From Prosapia bicincta (Eukaryota > Arthropoda > Insecta > Hemiptera > Cercopidae), in assembly GCA_036971475.1 (NCBI GenBank), contig JBAIZL010000003.1:56643342-56707341 (forward strand): 64,000 bases of DNA, read 5' to 3'. Of this stretch, positions 1-10,923 are shown one piece after another (positions within the stretch are counted from its first letter, which is position 1; each line of letters begins with the position of its first letter). The notes beneath the pieces were generated by a model that was not told the origin of the DNA, ran no database searches, and worked only from the letters and a program-made list of their open reading frames with translations. Both the position numbers and the translations under genes were made by a program.

Positions 1-1206
1 GTGAGTCCCTATTCTCCAGTGACTTGATAGTTCCGTTCGGAATGGTTTTACTGCGGTTATTTTACTTTGAGAAATTTGTACTAAGAGTTTTCGTTCCTAG
101 CAAGGCTAGGGATTAACTATTTAGCCTGCCAGGATGATGCCAAAGAAAACTTAAATAACAACACCTACTCCCGCAGTCCCTGTTCTCTGGCTCGTATATC
201 TAATCTGACCGGTGTCTCAAATCCAACAACTCCAATTTGGCATCTGTAACGTTTTTCCCACTCCTATCTCTATCTTCTTTGACTTTGATCTTTGCGATTA
301 GGTTTTAAAACTTTTAAAATGATTTGGCTTTACCGTAACACTTTGTTTTTTGTAATTAATACTCCTTTAGTATTGCTACATTTTATTTGAATATTTTTTT
401 AAAAAATTTGTTATTTATTAAATTTTGGCTTTTAAGCCTTCAAACAGCATTTTTTGCCCGTTTGAGCACATACACACGGGCACACATGCACACCAAACCA
501 CTTGGGATAAGAGAAAATTTAGTTTATAACTTGTTTTATTTCCTGGTTACAGTTTATTACAGCAAGCATTTGCAGCATGTAAATATGTTACATTTGTTAT
601 TAAATTGCTAACGTACAGGCCTATTGGTTAAATGTGTGTGTAAAGGTTGTGGTAATTGGCTATGACTGCTTTAAGCATAAAGCTTTGGGATATAGGTCCT
701 TGGGGAAACCTGCAAAAGAATAACATTGTTTGTGTTACAAAATACATTTGGTTTTGAAGGATCATTTAGTGTGAAAAGAAGTATTTAACAGCAGTGTAGG
801 ACATTTCCCGAAAATCCTGTTTAAAAAAGTGTATAAAAATTAGGAAAAAAATCACAAACCTAAAACTATGTATTTAGATATAAAGCAGAGAAGAACACTA
901 CAGTGGGTTTTATTGAAAATGTTTACGTAATGTGTTTCATGCTATATTTATTTGTGTGTAATATTTAGGAAACAAATTAAATATAGATGTCTTGCTTTTG
1001 TATAATTCGAGGTTTTTAACGGGAAAATTTGTAATTAAAAAATCTAAAGTAAAACATTTAATACCAACATCCGATAAAATCTTATTAAAAACAGAAAGAC
1101 GTTTATCTTCAAAAGTACTATAAGATACTAACCAGAAAAGTGAACTTCCCATAGAGTAATACAAAGTTATAGATGGAAACAACTAATGTTGTTATTGCAT
1201 TTGCAG

Positions 1207-1313
1207 ACCATTGTTGGGCCAAGCAGAAAATGATTTTAAAAAAGCCACCTCGGAGCGCCCTGGAAAATCCCAGGAGACTCCCAGAGCCTCCCCGCACCGT
1301 AAACTGCAAGAAG
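1207..1313 (+). other. Exon-like cassette 1, copy in PLE-a A
   Basis: A block bordered by a 3' splice-site-like TTGCAG (1,201-1,206) and a 5' splice-site-like GTGAGTTG (from 1,314). One frame is open from near its start to its end and reads LGQAENDFKK, then a basic and proline-rich tail. The same block with the same borders recurs at 28,092-28,198, 57,438-57,522, 44,032-44,129 and about 50,470-50,536. Copy B carries a stop in this frame. It may be a trapped host exon or an element-internal exon; no known domain is recognised. Confidence 0.4.
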
Positions 1314-2229
1314 GTGAGTTGATAGGTTGATTATATTTGCTGTATTGTATGGATAGTAGTGAGGATGAAAATAATAAGATGAAACAAGCAAAGTGAAAAT
1401 AATCCAAGAAAGCTGGTACAAAGTCTGGCAAAAATTAATTCTATTTACGTCAGGTTTATGCTATTATTAAACATATAATATTTTGGATACACACCTCGAT
1501 AAAATTACCTATTTTTCTAGCAACAAACCTAAACCTCAGGAACAATGAATCTTTCCATGGAAACAATAATGTAACCTTAACGGGTGATACCAGGCAACCA
1601 CATTTCAGCCATTGTAATATCCTGTTATATTTTTACAATAAATAATTTTATATTATTTTCCCCATTTCTCGACTTTATATTTTGATTGATTATATAGATG
1701 TGTTTTATTTGTTTAGTTTTCAAAATATTTGATATCCTATAATGCTCATATATATGCACGTAAATTTTGTTGTATGGGTTTTATTTAGTGACCTATATAA
1801 ACAATAATTGAACATAATCGTTGATTCTTTGCAATTAGAACTCGCAGAAATCGTTCAATACACCAAAGAATATAAACAAAGACAGCAACAGAGTATCAGA
1901 CGCAAACAAAACTCTCGACGAAAAATAACACTTTTACACTCACCACCAGTTTCATCTACGCACAATAAACACCATAAACATCGAATTTAATATAAACGAG
2001 TTAGGACTTAAACAAATGACTTGAATAAGGCTCTGACCCCAAAAATACAACTACAAACAAAAGGTTGGACACACAAAACAGCAATACAAAGCACAGAATC
2101 CATTCCCCATGAATACATTAGACAAGGCATTGAATATAAAATGTTCATCATACACACTTAACAGACTAAACAAAGCACATCTAATAAACCCACAACCCTT
2201 ACATCCATCATACAATCTAACCTCAATAT

Positions 2230-2738
2230 TTTAAAACAGATAAAGGCAGATCTATAGTAATAATTCGCCAACAAGATGTTGACAATAAAATAAATAAATT
2301 CACAACAGAAAACCACATAGCCGAAATCCATTTAGTCCCTACACAAAAATATCAAACGCAAATTAAAAATCACCTAAGCAAATGCACCGAAATCATGAAA
2401 CCAGAGCAAAAAAAACATTACAAACAAAACACACATTCCGCAATAATAAACCACACGCAGACACCTTCATGTAAGCTAGCCAAATACACACACAAACGTT
2501 AATAACCACATATCCATACACAATGACATTGGCCTGATCCACAAAATTAAAACCATCTATATACCCCACAACTCCACTGTCTCGTCATTTGACATAAATA
2601 ACTTAAACACCATCGTACCCATTAAACATTCACTTCAAACACTAGAAAACTTGCTCACAACAAACAAAACTGTACAAAAACTCACCCAAGAAATCATCAC
2701 ACTCACTAAACTCATAACACAAATTCTACACCCAAACA
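2230..2738 (+). pseudogene. Penelope reverse transcriptase N-terminal fragment (PLE-a A)
   Basis: Degenerate coding sequence. In shifted frames it reads a KADxIVIxRQQDVDNKIN block, the KNHLSKCTEIMKPEQKKHY block and a SxDIxNLNT motif matching PLE RT motif A (SFDIKNLxTNVPI in copy C). Several stops and frameshifts interrupt it. Motifs B to E with the catalytic aspartate pair, and the C-terminal GIY-YIG nuclease, are absent. The related fragments at 28,730-29,332 and 58,430-58,946 support the reading. Not functional. Confidence 0.7.
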
Positions 2739-2777
2739 CTGATGAAGGTGACATTGTCGTCGAAACTAGTTTGTTTG
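2733..2777 (+). ncRNA. Hammerhead ribozyme motif, PLE-a copy A
   Basis: Stem I is CAAACA (2,733-2,738) with TGTTTG (2,772-2,777), six pairs. CTGATGA lies at 2,739-2,745, followed by one extra A (2,746). Stem II is GGTGAC (2,747-2,752) with GTCGTC (2,756-2,761) around a three-base loop, including two G-U pairs. The core GAA (2,762-2,764) leads into the palindrome ACTAGT (2,765-2,770) as a minimal stem III, and the cleavage base is T at 2,771. Cleavage is predicted between 2,771 and 2,772. All core bases are present. PLE hammerheads with tiny stem III are known to act best as dimers. Confidence 0.8.
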
Positions 2778-2789
2778 TTTTAATAAAGT

Positions 2790-3300
2790 AGTGTGTAGTA
2801 AGATTTAGAGTAAACTGTTTAAATTGTTACCGTTCTGAATTCTTCTTACTAGCTAAGCAGCTAATTAACTTCATACTAAACCTAACATTCACCCTCAAAC
2901 TATAAGACAATAATAAAATAAATTATTATTTTAATAATAAAACAAAAGTATTAAGGCTATACAGGATTGCAGATGTGCGACGCCAATTTGACTGCGATTG
3001 GTTGTAGAATAATCCAAATTTGTTATTTATTATTTCCCATAACTCTCTAATAACGACAATTATTAGAATAGGCAGATATTATTTAATACGTAGAATAACT
3101 AATTCTCTACCTCCACGGCCAGTGCAATATATTTCTGTTGTGACCTAAATCTATGTAGTCCAAATATATTTCGCCACAATAATGCGAGTAAATGGTATTG
3201 CAGGCTAACTGATTATTCTAGAAGAAATTTCCCCTCAAAAAACATTATTTCAAGGCCACTCTAACCTAAGTTGTGAATACAATAGTTAATAAAATAGTAA
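2790..3300. repeat. Segment downstream of PLE-a, shared with 59,165-59,690
   Basis: No gene is visible. The sequence from the GTAGTAAGA run after the hammerhead to about 3,270 aligns by eye with 59,165-59,660, and its last part also with 46,530-46,560. It may be a further part of the element beyond the ribozyme or shared flanking DNA carried in a segmental duplication. Confidence 0.6.
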
Positions 3301-3309
3301 TACAATAAT

Positions 3310-3610
3310 GAATGTTTATTATATTTGTTTACTTCAATAGATCCAGCTATCCTGTTACAATTTTATACTTGAAAATAGCATAAACTCACTTAAACCTTTA
3401 AACATTTATTAGGAAGAGTCTTTTTAATTATCTCTAAGCCAATTTCCGTCTTTAACATACGGACTAAGTTGAAAATGGTTAGTCAATGACAGGAGCATAT
3501 TGTTTTGTAAAATGTTTTTACTTATATGACACAAATATGAACATGACAAAACACTTTTTATAGTGAAAAGAGGCAAACAATTCAACATCACATGTTCATG
3601 TGAATGTTGA
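3310..3610. repeat. Duplicated segment, empty-site copy of 6,350-6,940
   Basis: This stretch matches 6,350-6,440 plus 6,720-6,940 almost base for base, but lacks the 279-bp palindromic insertion found there. It therefore serves as the pre-integration reference for that insertion. No coding potential was recognised; an open frame on the reverse strand (3,424-3,627) is short and occurs in repeated DNA. Confidence 0.75.
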
Positions 3611-3649
3611 GGCATTTTTATTGACATCAGTGAAGTTATTGTTCATTTT

Positions 3650-5984
3650 AATTTTTCCAAAACAGTCTCAGAATTCTTGTTTGGACAGTGCCACAATTCT
3701 TTTAGAAAACAGAGTGTAACATGAAGAGACAGTAGGAAAATTGGAGTTAGAGGAGCTTAGCAGATATTCAGATTTGGCAGCTAGAGTCAGAACTGGATAC
3801 AGACCAATGTAAGATTAACAGAAGGTTAAATAGGTATGTTTATGATATTGAGTCCTTTATAAATTTTAGTTTTAAATCGCCTCTGGTCTATCTAGATAAA
3901 TTTTGATATTTATTGATGAATAAAAGATTTCTTCCACATCACTTACTGCGTATCATTAAAAATAAAGTTTTATATGTCATGGTTATATTAGTTTCTCCAA
4001 ACTTCTTTGATGAAGAAAAATCACCTAGAATCCCAAGTCTGTATCAATCTTAACGTCTTGGAGCAATTTTTTAATATGGAATATTATTTGGGATTTTTAT
4101 GCATTCATAATGAAGAAGTTGAAAATTATTTTTGTAAACATGAAATAAGAGACTCAGAGTTAACACATTTAACTAGGGTACACATTGACCCTTATTACAG
4201 ACTGCTTTAGCTCACCTTTAACTTGCGATCCGTCGTACCATTAGGGGAGCCATAACAAAAATAATTAGTGTAAAGGAAATTGTTTATTCTTTTGCACTAC
4301 AGTTTTGATGAGCTAGCTACGTATCATTGACCTTATCTGACACCTTTTTTTGAAGTTAATCCCATGACTAAGCGATCTGCAATGATGTAGGGGGGGGAGT
4401 AAAGTGTTGTGCCACTGTTCAGTCCTAAGAACATGACCTTTTGTGTCACAGTTTTTAGCAGTACGTTTGGTTTTGGGGCCAATCATAATCAAACAATTTT
4501 TGCTTCATATGTTCCTAAAAAAAGAAAAAATGTAATTAATAATGATTCATTTAAACCACATGTGGTTACGCTCTACAACTTATCAAAGGAAGGAGTTGAT
4601 AGGAATGGAGAACGAATACTCAGTAAAAAGAGGGAGTAACAGAGATGGCCAATGACTACATTCAATGGATTATTGAACTTAGCAACAATAAATTTTCAGA
4701 TCATATTTAAGGAGAAGAGTGAGATGAAAATTGCTAGAAGAATATTCATTGCTGAGTTAGCAGAAGCAATTGAAAGTTTCATCTGTTGAAAATAGCTTCA
4801 TTTGAAAATCGGTCCATACTGGTTGAGCAGAGTAAAAAAATATAACTTGTCAAGAATGTCCTACTAGGAGTCAAAATCCACTTATATTTGTTACCAAATT
4901 ATGAAATGTTTAAAACAATTTTTTTTACTAATATAAATTATTTTAAAATTTAATCATAAAACACTTCATGAAAATTCAAGAACTATACTACTTCTAAAAA
5001 GTCTAATTGTTTGAAACAAAATTTACACAGAATTTGGTTTCATTTTAGAAAATCTTGGAGGAAAGGTGATGTGCCTACTGTCAAATAATGAAGAACCGTT
5101 ATATGAAACAGAAGGGTGATGAATGTAATGAATCAATTTTCAAGAGCATACCAGATTAAAGGTCTTAATTTGAACGATGTGCCATGAAGGAAATTAAAAT
5201 GACGGTTAGTTTACTAGCCGTCACGCCATTTCAATTCGCTTCATCTAAACATTTCCTGTAAATTTAATTTAAATATTTTCTTACTGCTAAGTTGTTCTAA
5301 AATTTGTATATTACATATTTCTAACCATTTTCTACCTAACAATATAGATTTAATAAAAATGTTTGCTATAATTAATGAGTTTGTAAATGTTAGGGGATCG
5401 CTATACGGCGACCATTTATGTTACAAAACAGGATACAAACGATCGTGAGTTGATAAAAGAAATTCAGTGCCTATGTGGAAAATTCAGCGGTGAGTTGTCT
5501 TCAGATTAATGGGATAATGTTGGGAGAAAAATAAATAGCTAAGATTTTATCATGTTACCAGAAAATAAAGAGATGAAATATTTTATTGAAGTAAAATAAC
5601 ATAAATGAAAATGCTACATTAAGGTAATTATAAAGTGAAGGCATACTAAAGGAAACTTAAGATACAAATTAATATAAAGAATGGTTTGGTAGAATAGGTT
5701 TAAGTGTAGTACATAGCATGTGTAGTAAGTTCTAATATGTGTGTTGAAGTGAAAAGGAAATTCATTTGAAGGATAACAAGCTACAAATGCAGGGGAAGTA
5801 TACAAATCCCTATAAATGCAACTTACATTATCATTAAATAGTCAAAGTCCAGTCTGACAGTATGGACTTCACCCGTACATTACATATTTAAAGGCTATGC
5901 AGTAATGGTCCACAATTTATATTATCAAAAGGGTTTTAAAATTAGAGAAAACCAGCCAACTATATTTCTAGGTAATCACTTAAA
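3650..5984. other. AT-rich stretch with no recognisable gene
   Basis: Only short open frames are present, for example at 4,007-4,210 and 4,409-4,639 on the plus strand, with AT-rich codon use and no recognisable motif. I see no terminal repeats or structured RNA here. Confidence 0.5.
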
Positions 5985-6110
5985 CAATAGTTTATGACTA
6001 TCCGAACTTTAAATTTAGTAAATTTGTTAAAACTTACTGAGACAGAACATTTTCGATCGCTATGTGCTGATCTTAATCAGTGTCTTCTCTGATGACACAA
6101 AATTAAGGAC
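5985..6110 (-). mobile_element. PLE family b terminus with an inactive hammerhead
   Basis: The family-b end begins with a TATGACTATCCGAAC block and continues to a hammerhead read on the minus strand. The ribozyme core here is CUGAUUA instead of CUGAUGA, so the base at hammerhead position 8, needed for acid catalysis, is changed. Stem II and the GAAA core are still recognisable. No coding part of the element follows. Confidence 0.65.
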
Positions 6111-6440
6111 TACAAATTCAAGATATATTTCTAGGGTTAAATGGAGCAATCATTTATTACAAGTGACACTTTTATACAGAGCCCTACCTGACATTGAGGA
6201 GTAATAGAATATACCTTGTATATCTTTAGAGAGTGTTTAAAAAGAAGGATATTTAATATTATTATTGGTTCCCACAGAAGCTATTGGAAACTTATGCATG
6301 CAAGTTGGTTTTAACTAATTTTCCAATTCAATTATATCTTACAATAGTGAATGTTTAGTATATTTGTTTACTTCAATAGATCGAGCTATCCTGTTACAAT
6401 TATTTACTTTGAAAATGGGATAAACTTCATTTAAACCCTT

Positions 6441-6719
6441 GTTGATTCCATCTTCGCGTGAGCTACTAGTAATCACTTACAACTTTTTTTTTTTAAAAAA
6501 ATGTTTTAACTTGCCTATAGTAGCACTTACTTTTTTGTGTTGAGGACGGCCGTTTCGGGAGATGTGTCCCTTTTTCAACTCAGACCGTAACTCTCTGTCT
6601 GAGTTACGGTCTGAGTTGAAAAAGGGACACATCTCCCGAAACGGCCGTCCTCAACACAAAAAAGTAAGTGCTACTATAGGCAAGTTAAAACATTTTTTTA
6701 AAAAAAAAAAGTTGTAAGT
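6441..6719. mobile_element. Palindromic PLE-c insertion with target-site duplication
   Basis: Two arms of 119 bp (6,475-6,593 and 6,601-6,719) are perfect reverse complements around a 7-base spacer. A 34-base unpaired extension (6,441-6,474) precedes the left arm. The whole is flanked by CATTTAAACCCTT (6,428-6,440) and CATTTAAACCTTT (6,720-6,732), and the duplicate at 3,390-3,405 shows the empty site. This fits a PLE terminus pair in inverted order with all internal sequence missing; short one-sided extensions have been described for Penelope copies. Each arm holds the 3' half of a hammerhead: GGGA/TCCC stem II, GAA, the palindrome ACGGCCGT, then C. Confidence 0.85.
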
Positions 6720-6939
6720 CATTTAAACCTTTAAATATTTATTAGGAAGAGTCTATTTTAATTATCTCTAAACCAACTTCCGTCTTTAACATGTCCCATG
6801 AGGGACTAAGTTGAAAATGATAAGTCAATGACAGGAGCCTATTTTTTGTAAAATGTTTTTACTTATATGACACAAATATGGACATGACAAAACACTTTTT
6901 ATAGTGAAAAGAGGCAAGCAATTCAGCATCACATGTTCA

Positions 6940-7223
6940 ACTTAGGGCTTAAGACTAAATTTTTATTAATAAAAGACGTTTGATGTATGAGTCAATAATA
7001 TTTATTTTCAAAATAACTGCGACATTTCAAAAGCGAGTTTGCCATTTTAATCAGGCCTAAAATTGCAGAAATAAATGTCTACTATACGATATGAGACATG
7101 TAATAGTAAATTTTTGTAACCTACCAAATTTATAAATAGTCATAAACCTGTACATATACGAGATGTAGCTATTAAATAGCGAGACTGGCATTGTAAAATA
7201 TTTTATTTTTATTTTATACATAA
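6940..7223. other. AT-rich DNA with a degenerate hammerhead-like stretch
   Basis: On the minus strand around 7,025-7,065 the sequence reads CUGAUUA, a poor stem II, then GAAAUGUC, which resembles a decayed PLE hammerhead. Stem I cannot be formed convincingly. No other feature is visible. Confidence 0.3.
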
Positions 7224-7738
7224 TTAGTTACTATCAGCTTCAATATTCACTCCTTCTCTAGCCCTACAACGCTCCATGTGAATTTTCCACTGGTCCTTCA
7301 AGACACGTGCCGCTTTCTCTTATATAGCTTCCACATATGCAATCTTTTCCTTTTAATGCAGATTTCACCTTAGGAAACAGAAGTCACATGATTCAAGATC
7401 TGGTAAATAAGGTGAATGCTCTAACACTGGGATGCTGTACATGGCTAGGAACCTCTTGACAGATAATGCGGAATGAGCTGGCTCATTATCTTGCAGAACC
7501 CTTGATTTGTCCTTCCATTTTTCGGGACATTTTTTCCTTACTTTTTCACGTAATTTAAAAAGTATGTCAAGGTAGTAATATTGATTAATTGTTTGACCTT
7601 TAGGAGTGCAGTGAAGGTAAACAATCATACGGATATTGAAATAACAATCATCTTTGCTTTAAATTTTGACTTGCCCATTCGAGCTTTTTTGGCTCTCGGT
7701 GAAGTTGGGCTCTTCCAGTGCATGGATTGGCGGATCAT
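7224..7738 (-). pseudogene. mariner transposase relic (catalytic C-terminal part)
   Basis: Minus-strand remnant of a Tc1/mariner transposase. It begins near 7,738 with a MIRQSMHWKSPTSPRAKKAR block, continues through KSKFKAKMIV and an uninterrupted stretch (7,628-7,365) with PKGQTINQYYYLDIL, LQDNEPAHSALS and YLPDLESCDF, and ends after a frameshift with QWKIHMERCRAREG and a stop at 7,224-7,226. The second and third catalytic aspartates are separated by 34 residues, the DD34D signature of mariner. The DNA-binding N-terminus is missing and frameshifts interrupt the frame, so it is inactive. No terminal inverted repeats were identified. Confidence 0.9.
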
Positions 7739-7739
7739 A

Positions 7740-8059
7740 AGTAAAAGTTCCAGTAGCAGTTTTTCCAAGTTTAAAGAGAAATTTTACAGTAACTCGTCGG
7801 TTTACTATTACACTAACAAAATTATTCAGCAAAACAAAAAAACAACAATAATGGGAACAAAGGCTTTGACTAAGGGGTGTTGTTTACGGACTAACTGCCT
7901 GCTAAAGAGAAAGGTTCACACTAAAACAGCTGTTGAACGATGGTGGTTGACGCATGCTCCTTTGATCCGCAGCAGTGTCAATCACGTTATTTAATAGTCA
8001 CAACTTGTATATAACAAGCTGTCAAAACGTCGCTGTTATTTTGAAAAGTGTTATTGACT
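7740..8059. other. No recognisable feature
   Basis: Sequence between the mariner relic and the LINE relic. It contains plus-strand open frames without recognisable motifs. The rest of the mariner N-terminus was looked for and not seen. Confidence 0.4.
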
Positions 8060-8636
8060 CATATATGAACCGTATTTTGATCTTGTGCTCAATAAACAGG
8101 CTCCAATTACGAGAGGTCAAGGTGCCATTTCTCTGGGTGCCTGGTCACTGCCGAATATTCGAAAACACTAAAGCAGATGAAGGTGCAAAATTAACAACAA
8201 GTATGGTGCCATCGACACAATCTGTGATGGTATCAAATTTTGTTTGAAATGTTAAAACTACAATATTCCCTGCTTTGAATGAAGAATGGCAAAATGTAAA
8301 TGGTAACATGCTGACGAACCATTTATTGTTCCTCCATCAAAAATACCGTGCGATCATGGAGGTCATCTGTTCGGTCGAATCCTAGGAAGGAAGTGGTGGT
8401 TACTTGGCTCCGCAATGGCCACTATTTGTTAACACATGGATGGTTGATGCGATGAGAGGATCCACCACTGTCTCAGTTTTGTGGAAGTACCATCACAGTC
8501 AAGCACATTCTGCTGGATTGTGTTGAGTTGACTGATTAGTAAATATGTTACAATCTTCGAGGTAGTTTAAAGGTGCTTTTAAGGGACGATGTCACAGCTA
8601 TCAACCGTGTCGTCGCTTTCTTATGCCAGCTGTAAA
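8060..8636 (+). pseudogene. LINE RNase H and C-terminal relic
   Basis: Plus-strand remnant of a non-LTR retrotransposon ORF2 C-terminus. It reads VPFLWVPGHCRIFENTKADEGAKL, equivalent to the last RNase H block (WxPGHxGxxGNExADxxAK). In shifted frames a HMDGxxMRGxxPPLSQFCGS-like zinc-binding region and a closing LRGSLKVLLRDDVTAINRV stretch follow. Frameshifts and stops are frequent. The arrangement matches I/Loa/Jockey-group elements with RNase H; the exact clade cannot be set by eye. It is older and unrelated in detail to the LINE at 24.6-27.4 kb. Confidence 0.75.
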
Positions 8637-8639
8637 ATT

Positions 8640-9059
8640 TTGTAAAATTTTAATTTCTTTAGTTTTAGATAATTAAAATTAGTTTCAACTATTTATTTTA
8701 TTTTTATTAGTTTCATTTATGGAAATTTCATTTTAACTAACACTCGAAATAGGCGATGATAACCTTGATTGATTTTTCGTCTGGAGAAAAAAAAATTAAT
8801 AATATCACTAAAAAGTCAATAATTGTGAGTTCATCTACAGCTGTTTATTTATTTAATAATAGCTCTATTTAAAAAAATATTGGGACCACTGATGAACTAC
8901 CTACAGATTTTCCTTCTAACCTTTTGCATACTAAAGAATACAAAATTCATTTCACTTACATATTGTTCCTGTGGTCCTTAATTATTGCAATATAAAGTAC
9001 TGTACTCTGGTTTATGAAATCTCTGTATTTCATGAAGAAGTCATCTTGAAAATTGTAGA
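8640..9059. other. AT-rich stretch without recognisable feature
   Basis: No open frame with recognisable motif, repeat border or structured RNA was seen. Confidence 0.4.
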
Positions 9060-9310
9060 AATACCATAAAAAGAGCAAGAGTTATAAAATACAACATCAA
9101 GAGTTCAGTGGTGCAATGTTTTAGAATAAAATGTTGGGGAAACCCCCAATACTACAAAAATAATAGAAAAAAACTAATATAAAAAGCTACCTAAGATTAA
9201 ACCTTTATGTATATTTCCATTACCATGTGATCATCAACAGAGAGTCTTATTACAAAATTACAATATAGAATACAATAATTTACAAACTAGACTGACTCCA
9301 ACCCTTCTCC
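9060..9310 (-). repeat. PLE family f terminus with dead hammerhead
   Basis: This segment aligns with 11,280-11,510 in direct orientation. The hammerhead position (about 9,200-9,255, minus strand) reads CUGUUGA in place of CUGAUGA and its stem II is broken, so it should not cleave. Confidence 0.6.
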
Positions 9311-9905
9311 ACCTCCTCTCTGCCTTCGACTAACAAACAACAGTCTGCCATCTTGAGCCATGTCAGTAATATAAACTATAGGCTATAAGAATATATAGAA
9401 TAAAAACTAATGAAAATAATGCAACATATATATTTAAAATAAAATTAATGAAGCAAAAAATATAGAGGTAAGTTAGGCCCTTTATATATATTCATTAATT
9501 TATCATTTGATCTGCCCATCAAAGATTTATTCGTAGGTAACTATTAATATTAGTTGATTTTTTATTTTTTGATTCCATCTTCATGTGAGCTACTAGTTCT
9601 CACTAAACACTTGTAAATATTTACAAACTTGCCTATAGTAGCACTTACTTATATTTGTTGAGGACAGCGGTTTTTCGGGAGATGTGTCCCATTGTCAACT
9701 CAGACCATAACTGATCTCAAAGTTTACGTAGGTTAGGGTATTAGGGTGGGGGTGGGATATTATTGTGGTGTGGGTGTATTATGTGATTATTAGGAGCTAT
9801 GATGTCAAAAGGTGTGTGTGAGTTGTAATGTAATTGTGTATTGAGTATGTGTGAAGCGTGTAGTTTGAAGTGTCTGTATATTTCGTATTGTTTGGTTGTG
9901 TAGCG

Positions 9906-10350
9906 TTAGTTATTTCTGTGTTGTTTATGAAGGATTTGTAGGTAAGATGTTATGTGTATGTAGTCATGTTTTGTGGAGTTGAGATGATCGGAGAAGTATG
10001 ATTGGTAGTTATTGTTTGTTAGTGCTTTCATATGTTCTTGGTAACGTGTGTAGAAGGACCTCCGTGTCTGGCCAATGTAGTAACTGGGGCATGAACCACA
10101 AGTTAGTTTGTAAACGCCAGTGGCGTTGTAAATGTCGTTCATTTTATTGTTGGGTTTAAATTGTTTATTGAGAGTGATGTATGTGGAGTGGGCTATTTTG
10201 TAGTTGTATTTCAGTAGTGTGTTGGTTAGATTGTGGGTTTTGGAAGATCTGTATGGTATTGATAAGTATTTTATGGAATTGTTGTGTTGTGTTTGTATTT
10301 GGGTTATTAGGTTTATTTTTTAGGCAGTTGTATAATTTGTCAATCATTGA
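9906..10350 (-). pseudogene. Penelope GIY-YIG nuclease fragment, left arm
   Basis: Minus-strand coding remnant. The clearest part (10,142-9,906) reads NDIYNATGVYKLTCGSCPSYYIGQTRRSFYTRYQEHMKAL, the GIY-YIG fold of PLEs in which GVYKL and YYIGQTRRS correspond to the GIY and YIG strands and the arginine and EH residues to the active site. A CXXC pair (CGSC) typical of PLE nucleases is present. The preceding sequence to 10,350 encodes a run equivalent to the RT-nuclease linker (HxLTNTLLKYNYKIAHST) after a frameshift. Reverse transcriptase is absent, so it cannot act alone. Confidence 0.85.
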
Positions 10351-10465
10351 TCTGTTGTATCCGTTAGTTTGTGCTAAATAAGTCGCTTACAACACCATGA
10401 TATATCGCCTGCTTAAAACACTGTTAGACAAAGAAGAACATTACTAGGAGTTAAACACCATGAAA

Positions 10466-10923
10466 CATAAAGCACAAACTAATGGATACAACCCAACAAT
10501 GATTGATGAATTATACAACCGCCTAAAAAATAAACCTATTAACCCAAATACAAACACAACACGACAATCCCATAAAATACTTATCAATACCATACAGATC
10601 TTCCAAAACCCACAATCTGACCAACACACTACAGAAATACAACTACAAAATAGCCCACTGCACACACAACACTCTCAATAAACAATTTAAACCCAACAAC
10701 AATATCATCGACATTTACAACGCCACTGAAGCTTACAAACTAACTTGCAGTTCATGTCCCAGTTTTTACATAGGCCAGACAGGGAGGTCCTTCTACACAC
10801 GTTACCAAGAACATATGAAAGCACTGACAAACAATAATTACCAATCAAACTTCGCCGATCATCTCAACTCCAAAAAACATGACTTCATAGACATAACATC
10901 TAACCTACAAATTCTTCATTAAC
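10466..10923 (+). pseudogene. Penelope GIY-YIG nuclease fragment, right arm
   Basis: Inverted partner of the left-arm copy. Plus-strand frames read AQTNGYNPTMIDELYNRLKNK, then after a frameshift YNYKIAHCTHNTLNKQFKPN and IDIYNATEAYKLTCSSCPSF followed by YIGQTGRSFYTRYQEHMKAL. Relative to the left arm, GVYKL has become EAYKL, altering the GIY strand, and a stop closes the frame at 10,919-10,921. Both copies keep the CXXC pair. Confidence 0.8.

Larger units (their letters stand above)
1..2790 (+). mobile_element. Penelope-like element family a, copy A (deleted, non-autonomous)
   Basis: This segment is collinear with copy B (about 24,034-32,270, interrupted by two insertions) and copy C (about 56,455-59,180). 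The order is a CA-rich stretch (470-490), a segment with an exon-like cassette (1,207-1,313), then AC-rich degenerate coding sequence from about 1,810, and a hammerhead motif at 2,733-2,777. The coding part reads as the N-terminal half of a Penelope reverse transcriptase, but everything after RT motif A, including the GIY-YIG nuclease, is missing. The left end lies outside the window. I infer a defective copy that could only move with help from a complete relative. Confidence 0.75.

Noticed and set aside
3424..3627. Reverse-strand 67-codon frame
   Set aside because: Lies in a duplicated segment; the copy at 6.7-6.9 kb does not preserve it and no motif is present.
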